Shown piece by piece: positions 53,248-64,000 of a DNA stretch of 64,000 nt. Source of the stretch: Ceratorhiza oryzae-sativae (taxonomy: Eukaryota; Basidiomycota; Agaricomycetes; Cantharellales; Ceratobasidiaceae). A program made the position numbers and the translations under genes. Location: NCBI GenBank assembly GCA_030998015.1, contig JARWMV010000027.1, forward strand, positions 124,001 through 188,000, in the 5' to 3' direction. Within the stretch, counting starts at the first letter, position 1, and the number at the start of each line of letters is the position of its first letter. The notes under the pieces were generated by a model, which searched no databases, was not told the DNA's origin, and saw only the letters and a program-made list of their open reading frames with translations.

Positions 53248-53783
53248 TGTTGTGACCCTCTGGATGCTCCCTTGTGGAACACCTAATTAGTGGCTGTGTT
53301 GACAGTTTGGTTTTATGTGGTATGTATTGAGTGTTCTAGTTTACAGTGTTTGCTATGGTCTATGGTGGTTGACAAGATAAAGCAAGCTGAGGTGTCCAGT
53401 CTTGCTGTATCCTCCTTATATACCTGTGGCTGTGGTGGCTGCAGATGTCTTATCTAAGCACAGTCTGCAGTAGGTATGGGTTATATACAGTACTATGGGT
53501 TAGGTAATTGTTTATCTTAAGTTTGTGCAGCTCCAAATCTTATAGAGCTGCATGAGGTCCCAGGGTCACATGATTTAAGTGCTGAGGTCACATGATAACT
53601 TGCTCCTCACTCCAGGTAACATGGGAGAGAAATGCTGGAGCAAGTTCAGGGTAACAACCATAGGTGCTGGGTAAGCGCCAAGGTCACATGACCTTGTTTA
53701 TGGCTTGTTCTGCTTCAGGAAAAATGCTGTAAATCCATAAAATATTTGGTTACTCTGTTATGTCTGTTTGACAGGTCATAACA
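53248..53783 (-). mobile_element. Old solo LTR, unbroken right copy
   Basis: 536 bp with flanking duplications caatt at 53243-53247 and 53784-53788. Related to the LTRs of element A but shorter and CpG-depleted (for example tgtgaccctctggatgctcc), so it is an older member of the family. The site at 53492-53500 is the empty target of element A. Confidence 0.9.
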
Positions 53784-54241
53784 CAATTGGCCTTTGTCCA
53801 TGTGGTGAAAATCCTTGCCCAAATCTGCTGCCTTGATTTTGCTTTGAGAGAGAGGAAGGGGACCTTTCATCTCCTGAATACATGAAGTCCAATCCATTTG
53901 AGATACCATCAGATTGTATCAGGATGAACATGTGGGAAATACCTGCACTGAAGTTCAGCAGCAGTTTTTGCAAGGCCACAGGCAAGCAACATTCCAGCCC
54001 AATGAACATTGCATGAGGTAAGACTCTGTGGCTGTCCAGTGCTGTGTTTAGGTTTGAAGATATCCCAGCCCTTGAGGTAGCTGCAATAGATCCTGTTGAC
54101 TGTGGTATGATCAATTCTACCAAGCTGACAGGCCACTTTGCAATTGCTTAGACCTTTGTTTTTAAGCTCTATGAGTTGAGCATGCTTGGAGGGTGATGTA
54201 CCAGCAGCCACAAGAGAACAGGGGGTGATAGTAGTGGGCAA
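53784..54241 (-). pseudogene. Tc1 transposase, N-terminal part (right copy)
   Basis: Mirror of 26694-27151: helix-turn-helix region and start of the catalytic domain, with the same frame break near 53909. Confidence 0.85.
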
Positions 54242-54534
54242 GCAAACTGGAGGTTGTCAAGAGTCCTCAGCCCATGCTTATGTCATGCAAAATGATTGCA
54301 CCACTTCCAGCCAGTTTTTTGCATTTTTCTCTGTCAGTTTCCTATCGATTTCTCTGTTTATTTTTTGAGCATGTATCTATATCTTAGCTCTATCGAATCG
54401 CACTTTTTGAGTCTGCTTAAATGCGCTAGTTCGCCGGCGACAGGATGATGTGTGGGTGTACAGTCACATGGTGCAATCATTTTTCGTGGCAGTGTATATC
54501 ACATAAGTGTGTAATCATGCGTTATTACTTGTGA

Positions 54535-54793
54535 TAACACCATTACAAAACCCACCTTTATTGTTACACCTTCAGTTTTTGCTGAGGCTGCACTACAGTA
54601 TTGTAGGATGTGGCTGCTCCATGGTATTGACTTTGCATCTGTCCTGGATCATCTATGGCATGGCACTAGGGCAGGTGGCCAGCCTGTGACATGTGAATAC
54701 TATGCAAACTCAAGGAGAGAGGTTGTTGACCTTGACTGTAGAGATTGTAATTATCATACCATTCAATGTGATAACATGTTTGTTGCACTTTAG
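54535..54793 (+). pseudogene. TF3 remnant (right copy)
   Basis: Mirror of 26142-26400: C-terminal exon of a Zn2Cys6 factor, cut close to the Tc1 element. The identical truncation in both arms shows it predates the inverted duplication. Confidence 0.75.
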
Positions 54794-55003
54794 ACTTTGG
54801 ATTGCATCTGTATATACATTGATATGGTACTCTGCCTTCTGTTGAATTGGTGGTGGTGCCTCGGCTTTTCACAACTTGTGCAGTAATATTGAAATCCAAT
54901 GCAACCACGGGGACATTCAAGCGGCTGTGCATATGGTTATGTCATACGAGGTTGCGTGTGCAGCGCTCACATTCATCTTTGACCATCACTAAACCTATAA
55001 ACC

Positions 55004-57485
55004 ATGCAACCGACCGAAGCAAATACACCTCCAGAAAGTAACAACAAGTCAACTCCTCATGTTTACAACTGGAAAGCAGAACGCCAAGCTGCACTGGTGA
55101 GAATTGCCAAGGATAATTCTGCATTTGTTGATCATCATGATGGGCGGGCAGCTTCGCAAGCTAGGCTGTAAGTATTTGAATATTTTGTCTGCCTCCCTAA
55201 GCAGCAGATTAATGCATGGAACAAAGGTCTACATGGAGTACGAATTGATGGAAATGATGGTCCAAGAACAGCTACCCACCCTGTCGCAATGTATAAATCC
55301 GACAAACACTATCATTCAGCAGATTGGATTATTGAAAAAAACGGGACTTTTACTGAGACTATCAACACTGCTAATAATCGGGATGCGAGTTATGTCCATT
55401 CTGGATGGTCGGAGATTGCGATCAAGGTTAATCCGCCTTGGGTGGGTGTGAGGACTGCGAAGAACCAGCAAACGCTGGCACGCGGACGTTGGACAACGAA
55501 AAGGATAGTTTTCGGCAGGATGACTCTGGATATCCCACTGGATAGCTTGGTACCAATGCCAGAGTTTGTGTCTGCCATCAAAGCCGCGCTGGGGGAACCA
55601 ACCTTGCTTGAGCGATTTCAGAGTTTAGATCGGGTGTTCCAATTCTGGTGAGCAGTTAGCTGGTTGCATAAGCGGCCTCACGCCACCTACTGTATCATCG
55701 TGCTGAATCACCACTAGGGGTGACGTTGTTCCGCTGGTATGCGTATATCCAACCCCCTTGTTTTTCTAGTGGCTTATTTTGCCGTAACAAGGTTTTTGAT
55801 GTAGGGTTGGCTATGATAGCCACAAGCGCTGGATCAGATCTCCCGGTGGTAAGATAGCGAGTGCTAAAGCCATTCATCAATCTGAAAATAAACAGTTTCC
55901 AGATGCCTCCTTGGAAATGCGTGTGCGCGATCTTCCTACCAGAAATTGGCGGTTTAGCATCCAGGTGAGAGATATACCCCGCTATCCACCGGCTATGATG
56001 ATATCCGTTTCCGCATCAGGCAGGTAACAATATTGGTTATCAAGAGGACCTTTTCACCTCATTTGAGAGTGCAGGTGAGCCTAATCTGTGGCGCACTGTT
56101 CTCGGGTGACAGTCTAATGTATACCAATGTCCCTCTTCCACCAATAGATCCTGACCAATGGGTCCAAACAGGGGTTGCACGGGTCATCCCGGTGACCGAT
56201 CTGCTTGATAGGGAGCTCGAGCTACAATTACAGGATCTCTACTTTACATTGCTATCTTACTCCCCTTCATACTTTGGTGGTGTCGCCGAGCGTGGTGGAT
56301 CCTTTGATGGGACCCATCACGCCTTTCGAACAATATCAAGTATCTCTGTTCAGTGTGCAGGTCTTATCCATTCAATTGCAGTTCACTATGCCGATGGACC
56401 CGAGTCTGGACAGTACGGAGTATCAAGCGAGTGGAAGCACAATTTCAACTTGCGCAACGGTCAGTAGAATCGATATCCTTATATGCATAAAAAATAACTA
56501 TTACAATAATTTTTGCCAGGTGAATTCGTAACTGAAGTAGTTGTATGGCGGGACCAAGAGCAAGAAGCACTATCTGGAATACAATTTATGACTAGTCGAG
56601 CAAGGGTTTCCCCCCACTACGGCGGCCATGGCGGTTATCCGCGCATGTATAATAGCAAAGACGGGTGCCTGGTGGGCTTTTGTGGGCGATTAGTCGAGGA
56701 CTCCCAATCCAAGGCCGCCATGATTGACCAACTTCAGGTGAGCTTTATGAACGGGAAGATGACTTGAACCTCAAAGCAATATTGTTCTCGGGGGTAGAGC
56801 ATTTGGCGTCACGACATGGCAAGAACCTTGCACTTTGAATTCTCGCCCTACCTTGGCGGCTCGGGAGGCTACCCATTTAACGATAGAGCATATTTCGGGG
56901 ACTCTGATATGGCATCTATTTCAAGCATATATACCAGGAGTCGGTATGATAAATCGTGGTATGTTGAAAGCATCCGGGTAAGCTACACCATGGTCTGATC
57001 CTTTTCAACCGCAAGTCTGAATTTAATGGCAAATAGGTTGAATATGTGACAAAGGGACCTCAAGGCATGGTGAATGTCACAGCCCCTTGCCATGGTGGCA
57101 GTGTTGGCTCCGAAGAGGTGTTTCACCTTGAGAATGGCGAGCGCATTACCAGGGTCCTTGTTCGAGTCCACATAGGCTATATCTCTGGGCTGCAATTAGT
57201 TACCAATCTAGGTAAGCATAAATATAATGCTAAAGTTCCATGACTTACGGACAGCATTCAGGACACAAGAGTCAACCATGTGGTGGAGAAGCAGGGGAGG
57301 TGTTTGAGTTTGAAGCCCCTCGGGATGAGCGCGGACAACTCATGGGACTCGGCTACATACTGGGGAAAAGGCAAGTCAGCACTAGGATAGCGAGCTTAGG
57401 GCGACTATTCATACCTGCGTTATACAGTTCTAATTGGTTGCATGGCTTGATGTTTGTGTGGTTGCCGGCACAAACAACTGAATAG
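55004..57485 (+). CDS. Jacalin-like multi-domain lectin L3 (right copy)
   Basis: Mirror of 23450-25931, with the same exons and start. First exon 55004-55096; first intron 55097 to 55201 or 55204, because the acceptor aag/cag/cag offers a choice. The last intron, 57371-57427, begins GCAAGT and ends ACAG (GC-AG). The protein differs from the left copy by very few residues, so both could be expressed from the same promoter sequence. Domains are as described for the left copy. Confidence 0.78.
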
Positions 57486-59191
57486 CGACCCGCCTATCTC
57501 TTTTTAAACCATGTATTTAGAGTCGTGCTGAGGCCAGGCCTTGCGGTGGGACTACTAGCTAAGGGACATTGAAGAGCAGATGGAGAGAGAATGAATTAGG
57601 TACTCCTGATACTGGACGACACAAACTGGAGTAATAGGGGCTGTTTGCCGCAGCTTCCTGAGGCACAGAGCCCAGTCTTGCCCACAAGGTTCGCGGACGA
57701 CCCCGTGGCGCGACTCCGCCCTTTTTTCCATTGTAACTCCACCACGAGTACCGGCTCCCACTTGCCACCAGCACTGGCCGAGTCTGCGTTTCGGTCTCTG
57801 TGTGCTCGTTTGTCCTTTTCCCGGCCGCCACCCCTCTTTCCTTCCTCTTCAACTTCCCCATACACGCGGCAAACTTATACGTCCATACACTCTGGCGCGT
57901 CTTATGGCTACCCGCGTCCCCCACTCTCTCGCCTACGCCCTCCCACCACCCTGACATCCGACTACCGTTGTCCGGTGGCTGCCCGGCCCGTGAGTTCGCT
58001 CACGTCTCGGCGCCCCGGGTTCCCACGTTGCTTCGCTCCAGGTTTCCCAACCCCTCCGGTTCAGACGACGGCAAGTCGGTTTCTCTCCCTCGTTTTATTA
58101 CGCTTATAGTTTCATCATCGACTATGAACATAGAACATCCAAAATACTTAAATGCATGGCATGGCGCCACTATCCTTTTCCACGTAGCCTCCACTCGGAC
58201 TTGCGCCCCCACCCCCCTCCCCCGGGAGCCGGACGCATCCGAAGGGTAGGATGAAGCGAGTGAGTATACCATGCTACTGTGTACCTCCAATGAGCATGGG
58301 GAAGGGAATTAAAAGAAGAACTCTCTAACGTAGGAAAGTAGCAAGATGACGGGGACATATTCTAGGAGCGCATTCAAACCATGGAAAGAAGAAGAAAGGA
58401 ACAAGAGCGAAAGAAAATGTTGAACGAACCCGTGCTAACGTCGATATTGTGTCGACATTGTTCCTATCTCACTCCCCCTGTAGTCCGATATTCATGTATA
58501 ATCTCCATACGTAGATACAGTAGCTAGATACACCCATGTATTCTCCTTTGTATTTTCCGCTCTCTCGTATATAACTGAATGAACTTGTCGCCTCCATTCA
58601 TCAGCGACTTTTACCCCTTTTACTTGTGTGCTTCATTTACTGAGTTCAATCGCTTTATTCACTGCGCTAAGTACATCTGAAGCGTATCTTGCTTCGTTCG
58701 CTTCAGTAGAAAAGGTCAGTGCATATTGCCGAATTGCCGTATATTTTCGGCAGTGCCTCCTATATTATTGCATTGAATACAACCCAGCATACCTGGTCGA
58801 TTATTTCCTCCTACTCTCGTAAGCGAAAGGGTGATTTAAATCGGTAGAAATATAGTCTTGAGGAGCTAGGGTGTGAGTGGCCTCCCACGACATCTAAACA
58901 CACAGCTTAGCTAAATTAAACTATCGCAAAGGTCAAGCGATTACAAAAGGAGTAGGGGATATGAGTAAAATGTCAAGTCATCCAGACCTTAGAAGGTAGC
59001 CTAACTCAGCTTTAGGTCTTGCGGGAATCTACCCTGTGTCATCACTTGGAGCATATATGCAGGGAAAACCCCAAGATTGAAACTCAGTCAGTCATTGGAA
59101 ATTTTCAGTCTTGAAATTTGTCCTCCCCTTCGCATTCAGTCCAAAATTAAAATCTCCTACGGCGTCCATCCAGGTGAAACGGAGCTGAATC
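57486..59191. other. Spacer between L3 and L2 (right copy)
   Basis: Mirror of 21744-23449; no gene recognised. Includes the GC-rich part at about 57615-58245 and the short hairpin cgtgag-ttcg-ctcacg at 57989-58004. The empty LINE target site follows at about 59197-59210. Confidence 0.5.
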
Positions 59192-59408
59192 GACTCAGCA
59201 GTTCAAGAGATTCCTGAAGATGCAATGTCACTCATACAGTCCCTCATGTCACAGATTGATTAGTTGATCAATGAGAAAGTATTCCTCGCTCAAGTCGAAC
59301 TGCGTGGCCGTGGCATGTACAAATGGAGCCTGTGTGGCTGTACCCTGCCGGATCCAAAGTGGCTGGGTGGCAACGTTTAATCAACCACCATCGCCCACAA
59401 CGCCTCAC

Positions 59409-61831
59409 ATGCTTTCCAAGTCGCAACCTTCAGATGGAAACAATCAGGCGCAACATCCTGTTGTCCTGTTCCGCAATTTGAGCGATTCTGAGAAAGCAGC
59501 CATGGTTCGTAGAGTTCTCCTTGGCCGATGAGCAGAGCACTGATCGCAGCCTGGCCCACCAGTTGAACGAGAAAGGATGTACGTCAAAAATAACACCGTA
59601 CAAACTTATACTTAATCTCATTCCACTCAAGTTCTGCATGGAATTCTTATTGACGGCAATGATATCCCTCGGAAATCGATTCACACAGTGGCACGGTATA
59701 AGGTTCAGGGGAAACACCACTCTTCTCACTGGATCGAAGAGAAAGATAATATCATTAGTGAAACCATCTCAACGAAATCCAGCCGGATCACCAACTATAT
59801 ACATTGTGGCTGGTCGATCGAGGCTTGTTCGACAATTACACCTTGGGCGGTCGCCCGCATTGGACAACATCACGAAGCGGATCAAAGTGGAGAATGGAGG
59901 ACAAAACGGACGACATTCCAGCGTCTGTCCTTCAATATCCCCCCAGCGGACCTCATTCCACATCCAGATTTTGAATCAGATATCCGCCAGGCGCTAGCAG
60001 AAGAAACACCGCCTGCGAAATTTACAGCTCTTGATCGTGTATTTGAAAACTGGTATGTGTTCTTATGATCTATTTATAGGGGCAGCTGCTTGAGAGATAG
60101 CATCTATAGGGGTGACGTCATAGCAACTGTATGTACCACGGTCTGTGTCGCTCGCTCATTCAATTACACCATTTCGCCTGGATATAGGTCTTCGAGCTCG
60201 GAGCGTCTTTAGCGATATCGGATCCAGTGTCTGAATCCGAAAGTAAGTGCACAAGCTGATGAATTACCTGTCCCCACGAACGGCCTTCGTTGCTATTGAC
60301 CACTGACTCAAACTTTCAACTCTAGGATCAAAGTACATATAAAACGACTGGTGTCAATATTCTTGTGGGTGAAACTGATCAATTCTCCAGCTAATCTCTA
60401 ATCACATGCGGGTTGACTCTGTTCGGCCTGCAGGGCGGTGACACTCTTTGCCCCTGAGGAGATTATATCCTGGCTCTCAAAGATGGGTAAGTTGGTTGCG
60501 TTATGTTAAATGGGGTTTAACGAGACCTTTTACCCCTGCAGGGCATCCGTCCCAATGGTCTATGGCTAGGATCATCAGAGTTATTCCAGTAACGGACCTC
60601 TTGCAAAATGATCTCAAGCAGGAATTACACAAATTATACTCGAAATTACTCTCCTATCGACCACTGGTCATGGAAGGCAACAGTATCGGAGGGCGCTCGT
60701 TTGACGGCACCCCGCATGCATACAAAACAATTAAGGGCATTACGATATATTCTGATCGCCTAGTGGACGCCCTGAAGGTCGCATACACCGACGGCATTGA
60801 CACTGGTCGCTTGGGAGGTCTCGGAGGTAACGAGCAGACGTTTTGTCTCGAACAAGGTATCACCATCTAGTTTTGATACTGGTTTGGGTCTGATCATTTC
60901 GCGCAGATGAATTCATCGTAGAAATATTTGTTTGGACAGATCAAGAAACGATCATGGGGATTCAGTTTGCAACCTCCAAGGGCAGAGTTTCTCCCCACTA
61001 TGGTGGTGAGGGGGGGGTACCCAGCGTCTATAACTGTGACGGCGTGGCACTCTCCGCTTTATCTGGAAGGATAAAGAAAAATTCCTCTTCGAAGAAGGAC
61101 GCGGTGTATCGTATCCAGGTCAGCTTCGCCAATTGACTCTAAGGTGCATGGCTTAAAAACATTAGCCCACTCTTGAAGGCTATATGGCGGCATAATATAG
61201 TACCTCTAGATTTGCCGCACGGACACAAGTACTCAACGTACGTCGGAGGCATAGGTGGTTCACCTTTCAACGACTGGCCGTACATGGGACCGGCAGAGAG
61301 TGCGTATGTGTCAGGCATAGCCATTCAGGGGGGGAAATATATCGATAGTATCCAGGTAAGAACCCAAACAAGGACGATATGACAACGACAACATACACAC
61401 ACATAGGCCACATACACTATCACCAACGGTGCACAAAGCCAAACTATCCAGAAACCCCAACACGGTGAGATAAATGGGGATATGTACACTTTTACATTGC
61501 GACCGGGTGAATATTTTGTGAAGGTTCAAGGTAGAAGTAGTGATTACATTATTCAACTGTGCTTTATCACGAACCGCGGTGAGAATGCTTGTGTTTATAT
61601 CACAAGATATACTGATATCATAACGATGTTTTTAACAGGTCGATCGACATCAATTTATGGGAGAAGCGGCGAGGGCAACGAGTTCCAGTGTGAAGCCCCA
61701 GAAGGCATGCGCCTCGCCTTCATCATGGGGAAGAGGTATATCGATACTCAGCGTTTAGAACGCTCTACTGATCGTGTTCCTATAGCTCTGACCGTCTCGA
61801 TGGCTTTCTGCTCGCTTGGGCTCCGGTGTAA
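59409..61831 (+). CDS. Jacalin-like multi-domain lectin L2 (right copy)
   Basis: Mirror of 12606-15032 with the same ATG, exons and TAA. The one-base frame offset after the first 40 codons is present here too, so it existed before the duplication. Near 60448 this copy has a two-base deletion relative to the left copy; it falls close to an intron border, so its effect is uncertain. Confidence 0.7.
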
Positions 61832-63141
61832 AGCGGGTTGTGTTATTAGTGAAGTTTGAGAGCATTGAATCAAATTCAAATACACGATGAGTGTGGTCAG
61901 GCATGAAAGCCTGAATGTGCTTTATTAGAACAAGAATTCGAGGAACCACGAAATTATTATGGCCCAAACGTGTAAACGTAGTGCCTGTTTAAGCATATGA
62001 GATGTGGCTGGCGATCAATTAGACGTGGGTGCGTGGCGATTTTCCAACGTGACCGAAAGCTGAGGGCCTAACTAACGCGAACTTGGTCCAAACGTCTAAG
62101 CAAGCTTTGGAGCAGGTACTAGGCCCGACGTCTCGCCAGCTTCAGGCACTGACAGGGTCTAGTGGCTTGAAATATGCTTATATGCGACATGTGTAATAAC
62201 CTAGACCGAATGACCTCCATACTCCAGATACCGTAAGTCATTCCCGATTTTATCTTCGCACTGCTTAACCACAATGTTGGTAGCTAAGGGTAGGGTGGCG
62301 CACTTGACTGGTATTCAAGTGCTCGCGACGTGGGGGACCGGCTGACCATGACGATTCGTGGGGCGTGCGCCAGTGTTCAATGTTTGTGTGCCATGCACCT
62401 TCAATGAGTCCACAGCACGGTGTGATACAATAAAAGAGACACGCTTACATGACTGAACCTAGCCGCGAACTGGACAAAACCAACACAAGACAGCGTCGCT
62501 ACCTAGCTAATGATCTTCACCGTCCGAATTGGTTGATTTGTACTGAACACTATGACAGCTCACCTTGCTGATCCGTAACAATATATTAAAGCAAATACAT
62601 ACACCATTCTGTACGTTTGCCACATTATGCCACTCTGAGCGGGGCTCACTGCGCTTAAATATTAAGATGTTAGATGCCTACTAATCGCCGATTATCATGC
62701 TCATTCACTCACGTGGCTGGCAAATAAACAAATACACTCAAGCGCCTAATGTTTAAACATACGCCGCCATAGAGGCGATATAGGTTTTAGCTCTCTCGGA
62801 CTCCCAACCAGTCGGCCTGCTTGTTATAATTGCCCCCAGGGTATTCGCCCGCCCGCCCGTCCTGCTTGCGTCTCAGTCAAGCCTTCTTGGAGCGAAGCGC
62901 CGGGTTTTCCCATTCCCTCTGTTTCCTGGGTAGTATATCAATTAGTAGGACGTTACCTCCAACCCGTTGCGTGCGCCTCCACGAGTGGAGACCATTAGCT
63001 GAGGTTATTCCGACGGGTTCGTCGTGGCGGTGCGATCACGTGTGAGTTGTGTCCCTTTGTTTGACAACCATCCCTCCCGTACGCCGGGGTTGCTGAGAAT
63101 CTGATCTTAACTTATAAATAACTTCAACACTACCAGCGAAG
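61832..63141. other. Spacer between L2 and TF2 (right copy)
   Basis: Mirror of 11292-12605 with three GGGC units instead of four near 62850. No gene seen. Confidence 0.55.
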
Positions 63142-64000
63142 ATGTCTTCGCTTGTTCCGAGTCGATCCGCAAGAGGGTGCTTAACGTGCAAGCAAAGGTC
63201 AGCTCTTCTTGACCATCACACCCGAACTTAGATTTACGTCTCGAACCTCTACGTCTGTGTACCCAGGAGAAAGAAATGCGACGAAAAGAAGCCAACCTGT
63301 GATCGATGTACCAAGGGTAGATTTCAGTGCCTTGGCTATGACCACCTGGATATACTCTGTGCATCTACATACCAACGAAAACGGACGCACGAGCTTGCGA
63401 TTCCCGCGGCACAAACTCAGCTCGCTTTGTCGCAGGAGGTGGCTATTCAGCTGGGGCCGGTGAACCGCGATCCAGGGGTTTGTATGGCTGGTAATCGGAG
63501 GTAACATGTACTGATTCTATGCCTATGAAGGTAGTAGCACCTCGGGAAATTGTCAGCCGCAATTGCCCCTTGGGCGCAGAATACTTAACGCACTTTCGCA
63601 GTAACTTTCTCCAGATTCTGCCTGTTGGTCCGTCGAATCAGATTGATATTATGGATTTCATTGTTCCGCGATGTAAGCGTATCCAATCACGCGCAGCCCA
63701 ACCCTTGGAACAGAGCCAGAAGGCTATATCATCTAGACATGTCGTTTGCAGACCGAATTTTTCGACCATTGCGTTTTTCCATTCAAGAAGGTATCGTACG
63801 GCTATTTCAACACTCCAGCCTCTCACGTTGGTCCATGTACCTCGGAGCAAGAGTCATGGAAAACATATCGATTGGGACTAAAAAAGAAAACTGCAGCGGG
63901 CTTATTCGTCGACTGCACCATCAATCTCTCACTAACCCGGCCGGCAACTCGCTTGAGACTCGGTTGATGTGTTGTCAAGATGTCAGTGCAGTTTTTCTAT
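63142..64000 (+). CDS. Zn2Cys6 transcription factor TF2 (right copy, partial)
   Basis: Mirror of the 5' half of the left TF2. Exon 1 is 63142-63197, the intron is 63198-63266, then the rest of the zinc cluster. It runs off the window edge inside the FADRIFRPLRF region. Only the first half can be judged; that part is nearly identical to the left copy. Confidence 0.8.

Larger units (their letters stand above)
50106..53492. repeat. Inner part of the right palindrome arm
   Basis: Reverse complement of 44841-48225, contiguous with the outer right arm. Similarity begins abruptly at 50106, directly beside the end of the solo LTR at 50104. That point marks the palindrome junction on this side. Confidence 0.93.
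52373..54494 (-). mobile_element. Tc1/mariner element with solo LTR (right copy)
   Basis: Flanked by TA at 52371-52372 and 54495-54496, with terminal repeats of about 210 bp. Transposase runs on the minus strand (N-terminal part 53784-54241, catalytic part up to 53247). It is interrupted only by the solo LTR, so it shows the state before element A inserted. Confidence 0.93.
53492..64000. repeat. Right arm of the outer inverted duplication
   Basis: Mirror copy of 10433-27442 without the large LINE and without Ty3 element A. It carries, in order, part of a Tc1 element with a solo LTR, the TF3 remnant, L3, L2 and the 5' part of TF2, all on the plus strand. Because it holds the uninterrupted versions of two insertion sites, it acts as an internal control for dating insertions in the left arm. 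It continues beyond the window. Confidence 0.97.

Overview
This window is fungal nuclear DNA, most likely from an agaricomycete basidiomycete and possibly a Rhizoctonia/Ceratobasidium-type genome. The grounds are short GT-AG introns of about 45-110 bp, families of Zn2Cys6 regulators beside multi-domain jacalin-like lectins, and chromodomain-bearing Ty3 elements. The species is an inference; no rRNA, organelle or bacterial signal was seen.

Layout. Positions 1-26400 hold a minus-strand series of paralogous host genes: Zn2Cys6 factor TF1 (423-2550), lectin L1 (4651 to about 6960), factor TF2 (9427-11291), lectin L2 (12606-15032), lectin L3 (23450-25931) and the 3' remnant of a third factor, TF3 (26142-26400). 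A 5'-truncated LINE (7356-8518) and a nearly complete LINE (15249-21729) interrupt the series. The same genes return in opposite order and strand at 53492-64000 (TF3 remnant, L3, L2, TF2), almost base for base. The window is therefore dominated by a very large inverted duplication that runs off the right edge.

The centre is a nest of transposons. A Tc1/mariner element (26441-45959, DD34E) carries an old solo LTR. That LTR was entered by a Ty3 element of the same family (element A, 27443-44835, TSD catag), and element A's integrase gene was entered by a second Ty3 element (element B, 33103-40033). Without element A, 10433-27442 joins 44841-48225 to form one continuous arm that mirrors 50106-64000. 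The palindrome axis then lies in 48226-50105, which holds Ty3 integrase remnant and a 1.3 kb solo LTR without a visible target duplication. The right arm keeps the empty target sites of the large LINE and of element A, so both arrived after the inverted duplication.

The most unusual content lies inside element A, between its integrase/chromodomain and its 3' LTR. It is a GC-rich cargo of about 3.6 kb with three genes: a replication initiator of the CRESS-DNA (geminivirus/genomovirus-like) type with rolling-circle motifs I-III, Walker A, Walker B and motif C; a divergently oriented small Cys-rich gene with one clear intron; and an unrecognised 284-codon gene transcribed towards it. A tRNA-like hairpin separates the Rep gene from the polypurine tract. 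A retrotransposon carrying an ssDNA-replicon initiator is the best candidate here for an undescribed system.

Many frame breaks, above all in element B pol, are single missing bases in or beside short homopolymers. Some apparent pseudogenes may therefore reflect sequencing error and not decay.
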